Assembly (NCBI GenBank): GCA_009377395.1
Contig: WHUB01000030.1
Location: 3,793 to 44,411 of the forward strand
Direction of reading: 5' to 3'
Origin: Actinophytocola sp.
GTDB taxonomy: Bacteria; Actinomycetota; Actinomycetes; Mycobacteriales; Pseudonocardiaceae
DNA: 40,619 bases
A model generated the notes under the pieces. It was not told the origin of the DNA. It was given only the letters and a program-made list of their open reading frames with translations, and did no database searches. The position numbers were made by a program, and so were the translations under genes. Each line of letters starts with the position of its first letter. The stretch's first letter is position 1. Shown in pieces: positions 1-7,296 of this stretch.

Positions 1-333
1 GGCGGCCCGCCCCGCGCCTTCGCCTCGGCCGTCACCAGAGCACGCGCCGCCTGGCGCGACCTCGGCAGACCGGGCACGCCCCGGCTGTGGGGGCAGGGCT
101 ACTTCGCACTCGGCGACGACGACACCGTCCGCGCCGGCAGCGACTACCTGCGCGACTACTACGCCTTCACCGGGCCGTTCGCCGAGACCATCGCCTCGGC
201 GAACCTGACGAGTGGCCGGGCGATCAAGGACTTCGTGCGCGGGTATGCGGCGGAGGGCTGCGAGATGCTGGTGCTGCTGCCCACGGTGTCCGATGTGGAC
301 CAGATGGACCGGCTGGCCGAGGTGATCGGATGA
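1..333 (+). CDS. Luciferase-like (LLM class) flavin-dependent monooxygenase, C-terminal part
   Basis: Reading frame 1 is open from the window edge to the TGA at 331-333, giving 110 residues; the start lies outside the window. The segment RLWGQGYFALGDD followed by a helix-rich tail (SDYLRDYYAF, then TSGRAIKDFVRGYAAEGCEMLVLLPT) resembles the C-terminal end of bacterial luciferase-family F420/FMN oxidoreductases, whose last barrel strand reads 'G.dev.l.p'. The frame overlaps the next gene by 4 bases (ATGA at 330-333), so it is the first visible gene of the operon. It probably supplies a reduced-flavin-dependent oxygenation or an F420-linked step in the aryl-CoA route, but the substrate cannot be read from this fragment. 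The family call rests on a short C-terminal piece and is moderate. Confidence 0.7.
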   Translation, partial: GGPPRAFASAVTRARAAWRDLGRPGTPRLWGQGYFALGDDDTVRAGSDYLRDYYAFTGPFAETIASANLTSGRAIKDFVRGYAAEGCEMLVLLPTVSDVDQMDRLAEVIG

Positions 334-2420
334 GGGTCACGATCGTCGGCGCCGGACCGGCCGGGCTGTACCTCGGCATCCTGCTCGCCAAGGCCGAGCA
401 GCCGCACGACATCACCGTGCTGGAACGCAACCCCGCTGATGCCACGTTCGGCTGGGGCGTCGTCTTCTCCGAGGAGACCCTGGGCTCGTTGCGCGACGCC
501 GACTACGCCAGCTACCTGGAGATCACCGACACCTTCGCCCGCTGGGACGCGATCGACATCTCCTACCGCGACACCGTGCTGCGCTCGCGCGGGCACGCGT
601 TCTCCGCCATCGCCCGCAAACGGCTGCTGGCGATCCTGCAACGTAGGGCCGCCGAACTCGGTGTGAAGCAGCGCTTCCACGTCGAGGTCGATGACATCGG
701 CGCGCTGTGCGCGGACACCGACCTGCTGGTCGGCGCCGACGGCGTGCACAGCGTGGTGCGGCAGGCCGCGGAGGGCACGTTCCGTCCTACCAGCACGCCG
801 CAGGGCGGCACCTACATCTGGTACGGCACCGACCTGGTGTTCGACGCCTTCCGGTTCGTCTTCGCCGAGTCCGAGCACGGCCTGTTCCAGGTGCACGGCT
901 ACCCGTTCGACGAGCACGCCAGCACGTTCATCGTGGAGTGCCCCGAGCCGACCTGGCGCAAGGCCGGGCTGGATCAGATGTCCGAAACGGACAGCATCGC
1001 GTTCTGCGAGCGGCTGTTCGCCGACGAGCTGAACGGGCACCGGCTGCTGTCCAACAAGTCCGCCTGGCTCCGGTTCCCGTTGCTGCGCAACAGATCCTGG
1101 CACGCCCGGAGCTCGGACACGCCGGTGGTGCTGCTCGGGGACGCCGCGCACACCGCGCACTTCACCATCGGCTCCGGCACCAAGCTGGCCATGGAGGATG
1201 CCATCGCGCTCGCCGCCGCGTTCGTGCGGCATGGCAGCGACAGTACCGCCGCGATCGAGGCGGCGCTGGTGCATTACGAGCGGGAACGCAAGCCCGTGGT
1301 CGAGCGCTTCCAGCAGGCGGCGACCGACTCGGCCGAGTACTTCGCCCGCGTCAACCAGCACACCCATCTCGCGCCGCCGCAGTTCGCGTTCAACCTGCTC
1401 ACCCGCAGTGGCCGGATCAGCCATTCCAACCTGGCCCAGCGCGACGCCGACTTCGTCCGCGCGGTCGACGTCTGGTTCGCCACCGGCAGGGCGGTCGCGC
1501 CGCCTCCCGCCTTCACCCCGCTCACCCTGCGCGGGTTGCGGCTGGCCAACCGCATGGTCGGCACCGCGGCGGGGAACGCGGGGCTGGTGCTGACGCCGAT
1601 GACGGCCGTGACACCGGGCGGCCGGATCAGTCCCGACTCTCCCACCCTGTGCGCGGACGCCGATGTCGCGCGGCTGCGGGCCGCCGTCGCCGAGTGCGGC
1701 GCGCTGGGCGTGTTGCTCGGCCACGCCGGCCGCCGGGGCGCGACCCGGAACCGGGAGCGCGGCGTCGATATCCCGCTACCGGACGCCGGGGCGTGGCCGC
1801 TGCTGGCGCCGTCGCCGCTGCCGTTCGGGCCGTTGAGCCAGACTCCGAAGGCGATGGGCGCCGACGACCTGGCGGAGGTGACCGACGCGTTCGTGACCGC
1901 AGCCGTCCGGGCGACCGAGGCCGGATGCGGCCTGGTGATGATCGACTGCGGCCACGGCTACCTGCTGGCGAGCTTCCTGTCGCCGCTGACCAACCACCGC
2001 GACGACGACTACGGCGACACGCTCGACGGCAGGCTGCGGTTCCCGCTCGATGTCGTCCGCGCGGTGCGCGCGGCAGTGCCGGACGACGTGCCGCTCGGCG
2101 TGCGGCTGACCGTCACCGACTGGGCGCGCGGCGGCCTGACCGCCGAGGGCGGCGTCACGGCGGCCAGCGCGTTCGCGGCGGCGGGCGTCGACCTGGTGCA
2201 CGTCGTCGCGGGGCAGACCGTCGCGGAAGGCACCCCCGAGTACCGGCGCGGCTACCTCAACACGCTCAGCGACCAGGTCCGCAACGGCGCGCGGGTACCG
2301 ACCCTGGTGGACGGTCATCTCACCACAGTGGACGAGATCAACACGGTGCTCGCGGCGGGACGCGCCGACCTGTGCGTGGCTGAGTTCCTCGACCAGCCCG
2401 CGGTGAGGAGGGCGGCATGA
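330..2420 (+). CDS. Anthraniloyl-/salicylyl-CoA-type FAD monooxygenase fused to a reduced Old Yellow Enzyme domain
   Basis: 696 residues from the ATG at 330, chosen because it overlaps the previous stop (ATGA) and has GAGGTG upstream. Residues 1 to ~385 form a class A flavin monooxygenase: GAGPAG near residue 7 (FAD ADP moiety) and GDAAH near residue 270. Residues ~390-696 resemble the OYE domain of 2-aminobenzoyl-CoA monooxygenase/reductase (FTPLTLRG, GHAGRRGATR, SFLSPLTN, YG..RxRF). The family hydroxylates an aryl-CoA at C5 and then reduces the ring in the second domain. Here the OYE half is short: the SPM...Y...H segment that normally follows NRxV is missing, the usual QLxHAGR reads LLGHAGR, the HxxH pair reads DCGH, and the C-terminal GR flavin-phosphate motif is absent. 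I infer a working hydroxylase with a doubtful reductase. Overlaps the next gene by 4 bases. Confidence 0.88.
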   Translation: MRVTIVGAGPAGLYLGILLAKAEQPHDITVLERNPADATFGWGVVFSEETLGSLRDADYASYLEITDTFARWDAIDISYRDTVLRSRGHAFSAIARKRLLAILQRRAAELGVKQRFHVEVDDIGALCADTDLLVGADGVHSVVRQAAEGTFRPTSTPQGGTYIWYGTDLVFDAFRFVFAESEHGLFQVHGYPFDEHASTFIVECPEPTWRKAGLDQMSETDSIAFCERLFADELNGHRLLSNKSAWLRFPLLRNRSWHARSSDTPVVLLGDAAHTAHFTIGSGTKLAMEDAIALAAAFVRHGSDSTAAIEAALVHYERERKPVVERFQQAATDSAEYFARVNQHTHLAPPQFAFNLLTRSGRISHSNLAQRDADFVRAVDVWFATGRAVAPPPAFTPLTLRGLRLANRMVGTAAGNAGLVLTPMTAVTPGGRISPDSPTLCADADVARLRAAVAECGALGVLLGHAGRRGATRNRERGVDIPLPDAGAWPLLAPSPLPFGPLSQTPKAMGADDLAEVTDAFVTAAVRATEAGCGLVMIDCGHGYLLASFLSPLTNHRDDDYGDTLDGRLRFPLDVVRAVRAAVPDDVPLGVRLTVTDWARGGLTAEGGVTAASAFAAAGVDLVHVVAGQTVAEGTPEYRRGYLNTLSDQVRNGARVPTLVDGHLTTVDEINTVLAAGRADLCVAEFLDQPAVRRAA

Positions 2421-3178
2421 CCAGTCACTTCGCCGAGCTGACCTCGCCGCAGATCGCCGCGCTGCGGGAGTCCTCACGGACGCCGGTGGTGCTGCTGCCG
2501 CTCGGCGCGGTCGAGCCGCACGGTCCGCACGGCCCGCTCGCCACCGACGAGATCATCTCGACCGGCATGTGCGAGCGCGCGGCGATGGACCTGGCCGACG
2601 ACCCCGAGGTACGGGTGCTGATCTTGCCGCCGATCCCCTACGGCGTCACCCGCTACGCCGCCGGGTTCGCCGGAGCGGTCGGCGTCAGCGAGGACACGCT
2701 GCACGCGCAGCTCGTCGACGTCTGCGGCTCGCTCATCGGGCAGGGACTGCGCTGGATCGTGCTGGTCAACAACCACTTCGAGCCGGAGCACGTCGCCACG
2801 GTGCGGCGGGCGGTGACCACTGTGGAGCGTGAGCACGGTGTCGCCATCGGCCACCTCGACCTGGTGCGCAGGCACAACGCGGCCCGGCTGACCGAGGAGT
2901 TCCGCTCCGGCTCCTGCCATGCGGGGCGCTACGAGACGTCGCTGGTGCTCGCCGAGCGGCCGGACCTGGTCGACGTCGAACGGATGGGCACGCTGCCGGA
3001 CGTGTCGGTGGACATGCCGGCCGCGATGGCGCGCGGCGAACGGGACTTCCCCGCGATGGGCATGACCGAGGCGTACTGCGGCGCGCCCGCCGAGGCCACC
3101 GCCGTCGAGGGCGCGGCGACCTTCGACACGCTGGCCGCGATGCTCGTCGAGACGATCCGCGCGCTGGTCAGGGAGTGA
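2417..3178 (+). CDS. Creatininase-family metal-dependent amidohydrolase
   Basis: 253 residues; the ATG at 2417 overlaps the previous stop and is preceded by GAGGAGGG. The creatininase fold is recognised from PLGAVEPHGPHGP with a downstream D (E33, H35, D44), NNHFEPEH (H120, E122) and HAGRYETS. These residues fall at nearly the same numbers as the five metal ligands of creatininase (E34, H36, D45, H120, E122). The mycofactocin maturase MftE usually reads NGHGGN where this protein reads NNHFEP, and no mft genes are nearby, so an MftE role is unlikely. The family hydrolyses cyclic or linear amides such as creatinine and formamidopyrimidines. Its place inside an aryl-CoA operon suggests release of an aromatic amine from an amide, or opening of a nitrogen-containing intermediate, but the substrate is unknown. 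Confidence 0.85.
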   Translation: MTSHFAELTSPQIAALRESSRTPVVLLPLGAVEPHGPHGPLATDEIISTGMCERAAMDLADDPEVRVLILPPIPYGVTRYAAGFAGAVGVSEDTLHAQLVDVCGSLIGQGLRWIVLVNNHFEPEHVATVRRAVTTVEREHGVAIGHLDLVRRHNAARLTEEFRSGSCHAGRYETSLVLAERPDLVDVERMGTLPDVSVDMPAAMARGERDFPAMGMTEAYCGAPAEATAVEGAATFDTLAAMLVETIRALVRE

Positions 3179-4740
3179 TGCCGGTGGCCGCCAGGTTCAA
3201 CATCGCCAGCTACTTCGTCGACCGCCACCTCATCGAGGGCGCCGGTGACCGCACCGCGCTCATCCACGACGACACCACCACGAGCTACGCCGAGCTGGCC
3301 GCGCTGGTCAATCGGGCGGGCAACCTGCTGCACGACTTGGGCGTTCGGCGCGGCGACCGGGTGCTGCTGGTGCTGTCCGACAGCCTGGAGTTCGTGGCCT
3401 GCTGGTACGGGGCACAGAAGATCGGCGCCGTCACGGCCGAGGCGTACACCTTCCTGCCGGCCAAGGACTACGCGCACTTCCTCAGCTACACCGAGGCCGA
3501 CGTGATCATCGTGGACACCGTCGCGCTGGCCGCGGTCAGGCAAGCCTGCGGGCTCGGCAGGACGCCGAAACACCTGCTGGTGCTCGGCTACGACGACAAC
3601 GAGCTGCTCGCCGGGCAAGGCGCCAACGAGCTGTCACTGACGGCGGCACTGGCGCAGTCGTCCGACCAGCTCACCCCGGCACCGACCACAGTGGACGACG
3701 TCGCGATCTGGAAGTTCACCACCGGCAGCACCGGTGCCCCGAAGGCCTGCGTGCACACGGCGGGCACGCCGCTGGCCAGCTACCAGACGTACGCCAAGTC
3801 GGTGCTCGGCATCCGGCCCGACGACCGGGTGATCGCGGTGCCGAAGCTGTTCTTCGGCTACGCCCGCGATCTGGTGGCGCTGTACCCGTTCGCGGTGGGC
3901 GGCGCTGGCATCGTCTTCGCCGAGCGCAGCACCCCGGAGCTGCTGTTCGAGCTGATCGCCCGGCATCGTGCGACGATCCTGGTGAACGTGCCGACGATGA
4001 TGTCCGCGATGCTGGCCAGCCCCGCCATCACCGACGCCGACCTCGGCTCGCTGCGGCTGTGCACCTCGGCCGGCGAGGCGCTGCCCGCCGAGCTGCTGCG
4101 CGCCTGGCAGCAGCGCGTGGGTGTCGACGTCATCGACGGCGTCGGATCCTCGGAGGCGTACCACATCTACCTCTCGCAGCGGTCTGGCGAGGCGACGCCG
4201 GGTGACGTCGGCACGCCGGTGCCCGGCTACCGCGCCCGGGTCGTCGGCGACGACGGCGCCGAGCTGCCGCCGGGCGAGGTGGGGGTGCTGGAGATCAGCG
4301 GGCCGACCGTCGCGCAGGGGTACCACCGGGACCCGGCGAAGTCCGCCCGCACCTTCCGGGGCGACACCGTGCACACCGGCGATCTGTTCAGTGTGGACGA
4401 ACGCGGTCACTACCACCATCACGGCCGCTCCGACGACCTGCTCAAGGTCGGCGGCATCTGGGTCGCGCCGAGCGAGATCGAGCACTGCCTCATCGGCCAC
4501 CCCGACGTCGTCGAGTGCGGCGTCGTCGGCCACTCCGAGGTGGGGCTGGTGCGGCCCCGCGCCTACGTCGTGCTGCGCGCGGGCGCCACCACGACCGAGG
4601 CCGAGCTGATCGACTACGCCCGCGAGCGGCTGGCCGGGCACAAGCGACCGAGGGACGTCCGGTTCGTGACGGAGCTGCCTCGCACCAGCAACGGCAAGCT
4701 GGACCGCCGCGCCCTCACGGCGTTCGAGGAGCAGCGGTGA
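3178..4740 (+). CDS. Benzoate-CoA ligase-family aryl-CoA synthetase (probably 2-aminobenzoate-CoA ligase type)
   Basis: About 520 residues. Three starts are possible: GTG 3175, ATG 3178 and GTG 3184. The last has the best spacing from GGGAG at 3171-3175, but ATG 3178 is kept because it overlaps the previous stop. ANL adenylating enzyme: TTGSTGAPK at residues 181-189 (phosphate loop), GSSE before YHIYLSQ, HTGDLF, GRSDDLLKVGG (hinge) and the C-terminal NGKLDRR with catalytic K507. The opening FNIASYFVDRHL and the LFFGYARDL segment are typical of the benzoate/2-aminobenzoate-CoA ligase subgroup. It should activate an aromatic acid with ATP and CoA, giving the substrate for the FAD monooxygenase encoded upstream. 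Ring substituents accepted cannot be told from sequence. Confidence 0.9.
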   Translation: MPVAARFNIASYFVDRHLIEGAGDRTALIHDDTTTSYAELAALVNRAGNLLHDLGVRRGDRVLLVLSDSLEFVACWYGAQKIGAVTAEAYTFLPAKDYAHFLSYTEADVIIVDTVALAAVRQACGLGRTPKHLLVLGYDDNELLAGQGANELSLTAALAQSSDQLTPAPTTVDDVAIWKFTTGSTGAPKACVHTAGTPLASYQTYAKSVLGIRPDDRVIAVPKLFFGYARDLVALYPFAVGGAGIVFAERSTPELLFELIARHRATILVNVPTMMSAMLASPAITDADLGSLRLCTSAGEALPAELLRAWQQRVGVDVIDGVGSSEAYHIYLSQRSGEATPGDVGTPVPGYRARVVGDDGAELPPGEVGVLEISGPTVAQGYHRDPAKSARTFRGDTVHTGDLFSVDERGHYHHHGRSDDLLKVGGIWVAPSEIEHCLIGHPDVVECGVVGHSEVGLVRPRAYVVLRAGATTTEAELIDYARERLAGHKRPRDVRFVTELPRTSNGKLDRRALTAFEEQR

Positions 4741-5435
4741 CCGGCCGGGTCGTGGTGGTCACCGGCGGCGGCACGGGCATCGGCGCCGCCGTGGCACGGC
4801 GGTTCGGCGAGGCCGGTGACCGGGTGTTCGCCGCCACCCACGCCGGCTGCGACGTCACCGACGAGGCCGCCGTCGCCGAGTACTTCGCCCACGTCGGCCC
4901 GGTCGACGTGCTGGTCAACAACGCGGGCGTGGCTGCGAGCGCGCCGGTCGAGCGGACCACGCTCGATCAGTGGGAGGCGCAGCTCGACGTCAACGCCACC
5001 GGCGCGTTCCTGTGCACCCGCGCGGTGCTGCCCGGCATGCGCGAGCGCGACTCGGGCCGGATCGTCACCGTGGCGTCGACGGCCGCGCTCACCGGCGCCC
5101 GCTATACCGCCGGGTACACCGCGTCGAAACACGCCGCCGTCGGTCTGATGCGGACGGTCGTCGCCGAGGTCGCCGGGACCGGCGTCACCGCCAACGCGGT
5201 GTGCCCGACGTTCGTGCGCACCGACATGACCGCGCGGTCGGCCGAGCGGATCGCCGCTGCCACGGGCCGCAGCGAGCAGGACGCCGAGGAGGCGCTGGCC
5301 ACGGCGAGCCCGCTGGGACGGCTGCTCGAACCGGACGAGGTGGCGTTCGCGGTCACGTTCCTCGCCGCGCCCGAGGCGGCGGCGATCAACGGCCAGGCCC
5401 TGGTACTGGATGGAGGAGGGATCAGTGTCAGCTGA
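4737..5435 (+). CDS. Short-chain dehydrogenase/reductase (3-hydroxyacyl-CoA-type)
   Basis: 232 residues from the GTG at 4737, which overlaps the ligase stop (GTGA); the open frame extends further upstream but only inside the ligase gene. Classical SDR: TGGGTGIG at residues 9-16 for NAD(P), N61NAG, catalytic S114, Y127 and K131 (YTASK), and CPTFVRTDM. It is slightly short for the family because the segment after beta-2 is compact (THAGCDVTD), with no basic residue after beta-2, which favours NAD over NADP. In this operon it probably oxidises or reduces a hydroxy/keto alicyclic-CoA intermediate formed after ring reduction. The 3' end overlaps the crotonase gene by 11 bases, and the crotonase ribosome-binding site lies inside this gene. 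Confidence 0.9.
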   Translation: MTGRVVVVTGGGTGIGAAVARRFGEAGDRVFAATHAGCDVTDEAAVAEYFAHVGPVDVLVNNAGVAASAPVERTTLDQWEAQLDVNATGAFLCTRAVLPGMRERDSGRIVTVASTAALTGARYTAGYTASKHAAVGLMRTVVAEVAGTGVTANAVCPTFVRTDMTARSAERIAAATGRSEQDAEEALATASPLGRLLEPDEVAFAVTFLAAPEAAAINGQALVLDGGGISVS

Positions 5436-6270
5436 GCGAACAACCGGCCCGTTCCGGGCGTCGGCGGAGTTCACCGACCGCTGGCGGCATTTCGACGTCG
5501 ACGTCACCGACGGCGTCGCGACGGTGACGTTCACCCGGCCGGACAAACTGAACGCGCTGACCTTCGACGTCTACGCCGACCTGCGGGACCTGCTCACCGA
5601 GCTGCCGCACCGGGGCGACGCGAAGGTCGTGGTGATCACCGGGCAGGGCAAGGGATTCTGCTCCGGCGGCGACGTCGAGGAGATCATCGGCGTGCTACAA
5701 CGCTTGCCCGCCAAGCAACTGCTCGAGTTCACCCGCATGACCGGCGCCGTGGTGCGGGCACTGCGGGAGTGCCCGCTGCCGGTGATCGCGGCGGTCAACG
5801 GCGTGGCGGCGGGCGCGGGCTCGGTGATCGCGCTGGCCTGCGACTTCCGGCTGCTCGCCGCCTCGGCGAAGTTCGCGTTCCTGTTCACCAAGGTCGGGCT
5901 CGCCGGGGCAGACATGGGCTCGGCGTACCTGCTGCCGCGGCTGGTCAGGCTCGGCCGCGCCACCGAACTGCTGCTGCTCGGCGACACCGTGCGGGCCGAG
6001 CAGGCCGAGCGCATCGGGCTGGCCACCCAGGTCGTCGACGACGCCGAACTGCCCGCCACGGCGACCGCGCTGGCTCGGCGGCTGGCCGACGGCCCCGCGT
6101 TCGCCTACTCGGCCACCAAGGTGCTGCTGAGCCGGGAGCTGGACTTGGATCTGCCCGGCGCGCTGGAGCTGGAGGCCATGACGCAGGCGTTGCTGATGAC
6201 CAGCGAGGACCACCGCGAGTTCTACCGGGCGTGGCAGGACGGACGTCAGCCACAGTGGACCGGCGCGTGA
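5425..6270 (+). CDS. Crotonase/enoyl-CoA hydratase-family protein, likely ring-modifying rather than classical hydratase
   Basis: 281 residues from GTG 5425, chosen because GAGGAGGG at 5413-5420 sits 4 bases upstream; ATG 5410 lies within that site. Crotonase fold with oxyanion-hole segments GKGFCSGGDVEE (about 76-86) and NGVAAGAGS (about 125-133), then CDFRLL and GLAGADMG. The two glutamates of true enoyl-CoA hydratases (E144 and E164 of the rat enzyme) seem absent: the first site reads GSVIALACD and the second FTKVGLAGAD. An aspartate at 163 may take over, as in dehalogenase- or hydrolase-type crotonases. With the upstream aryl-CoA genes, ring cleavage or hydration of an alicyclic-CoA is the likely job; this role is inference. 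Confidence 0.88.
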   Translation: MSAERTTGPFRASAEFTDRWRHFDVDVTDGVATVTFTRPDKLNALTFDVYADLRDLLTELPHRGDAKVVVITGQGKGFCSGGDVEEIIGVLQRLPAKQLLEFTRMTGAVVRALRECPLPVIAAVNGVAAGAGSVIALACDFRLLAASAKFAFLFTKVGLAGADMGSAYLLPRLVRLGRATELLLLGDTVRAEQAERIGLATQVVDDAELPATATALARRLADGPAFAYSATKVLLSRELDLDLPGALELEAMTQALLMTSEDHREFYRAWQDGRQPQWTGA

Positions 6271-6680
6271 TGACGCGGCACCGGATCGTCACCGCGGACG
6301 GGCTCGCCCGGCCCGCCGGGTTCGCGCACGCCGTCGTCGCGGCGCCGGGCGCGTCGGTGTACCTCGGCGGGCAGACCGCGCAGGGTCCCGATGGGTCCAT
6401 TGTGGGCGAAACCATGGTCGAGCAGTTCGACGTCGCGGCGGGCAACGTCGTCACAGCGCTGCGCGCGGCCGGTGCGGCGCCGCAGGACCTGGTGCAGCTG
6501 CTGATCTACGTCACCGACGTGGCGGCCTACCAGAGCTCGCTCGGCGCGATCGGCACGCTCTATCGCAAGCACTTCGGCCGCCACTACCCCGCGATCGCGC
6601 TGTTCGGCGTGGCCGCGCTGTTCGACGCCGACGCCATGATCGAGCTGCTCGGCACCGCAGTCATCCCGGCAGGGCCGTGA
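6270..6680 (+). CDS. RidA (YjgF/YER057c/UK114) family protein lacking the catalytic Arg
   Basis: 136 residues from the ATG at 6270, overlapping the crotonase stop by one base. The Rid trimer fold is recognised from VYLGGQTAQGPDG, the LIYVTD strand, HYPAIALFGVAAL and the final hydrophobic strand IELLGTAVI. RidA deaminases hydrolyse enamines/imines and need an arginine in the PARxxV motif (R105 in E. coli). Here the motif reads PAIALF, so residue I109 replaces it, as in the non-deaminase Rid subfamilies. The position at the end of an operon resembling 2-aminobenzoyl-CoA breakdown, where a ring enamine is expected, makes a deaminase role attractive, but the missing arginine argues for another chemistry or a binding role. 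The 3' end overlaps the convergent gene by 20 bases. Confidence 0.85.
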   Translation: MTRHRIVTADGLARPAGFAHAVVAAPGASVYLGGQTAQGPDGSIVGETMVEQFDVAAGNVVTALRAAGAAPQDLVQLLIYVTDVAAYQSSLGAIGTLYRKHFGRHYPAIALFGVAALFDADAMIELLGTAVIPAGP

Positions 6681-7296
6681 CGCGCTCGGCGAGTAGCGAC
6701 ACGCCGGGGCCGGACAGCTCGTCGATCGCGTGGCCACGTCCGGCGACGGCCATCAGCACCGCTTCCCCGGGGCCACGGACCTCGGGACCGGAGCCCCGCG
6801 ACCAGCCCACGTCGGTGGCGACGAGGGTGAGACCACGAGCGCGGGCGAACGCGCGGATCGGCGGGGCCTGCATCGACAGCCGCAGCGCGGCGCGCACCCG
6901 TTCGGGCGGGACCTGGCGGGGCAGGCCGAGCGGGCGGCGGATGTCCTGCTGGTGGATCAGGCCGTCCAGCAGCGCGATCATGCCGCCGCGCGCGGCGGTT
7001 ACCCCGCGTGGCCGTTGATAGGTGCGCAGCAGGTCGATCAGTTCGCCCGGGCTGCGGGAGCACTCGGCCACGCCGATGTCGTTGGCCTTGCCGAGCACAA
7101 AACGGCCGCGCGCGAACCGCCGCATCGTGCCCCACCAGCCCAGCTCGTCATAGCTGATCACGTGGGCGACGACGTCGCGGACGGCCCAGCCCTGGCACAG
7201 GCTGGGCGCGTCCCACTGCTGCGGCGTCAGCGTCTCGAGGAATTCGGCGAAGTCGCCGCGCTCCCCGATCGCCAGCGCCATGACGTCCGTGCTCAC
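6661..7296 (-). CDS. Maleylpyruvate isomerase / DinB-like mycothiol-dependent family protein
   Basis: 211 residues from GTG 7296 (ATG 7281 is an alternative). The start overlaps the TrpB-like stop as GTGA, so the two genes are translationally coupled. Domain: four-helix DinB/MDMPI fold, with an N-terminal helix ([17 protein letters not shown]), the signature [20 protein letters not shown] (W.v.dvvaH, metal-ligand His) and [18 protein letters not shown] carrying the H..D..R second half. Family members use mycothiol or are metal-dependent transferases/isomerases in actinomycetes. The C-terminal part ([34 protein letters not shown]) matches the TIGR03083-like tail. The substrate is unknown. Confidence 0.85.
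   Translation of the reverse strand: MSTDVMALAIGERGDFAEFLETLTPQQWDAPSLCQGWAVRDVVAHVISYDELGWWGTMRRFARGRFVLGKANDIGVAECSRSPGELIDLLRTYQRPRGVTAARGGMIALLDGLIHQQDIRRPLGLPRQVPPERVRAALRLSMQAPPIRAFARARGLTLVATDVGWSRGSGPEVRGPGEAVLMAVAGRGHAIDELSGPGVSLLAERVTALPG

Noticed and set aside
707..2383. Long Arg/Ala/Gly-rich open frame on the plus strand inside the monooxygenase gene
   Set aside because: Composition (runs of R, A, G, P) is that of an off-frame shadow in high-GC DNA; the overlapping frame has clear family motifs.
2417..3178. Mycofactocin maturation protein MftE
   Set aside because: NNHFEPEH retains the creatininase H/E ligands instead of NGHGGN, and no other mft genes are present.
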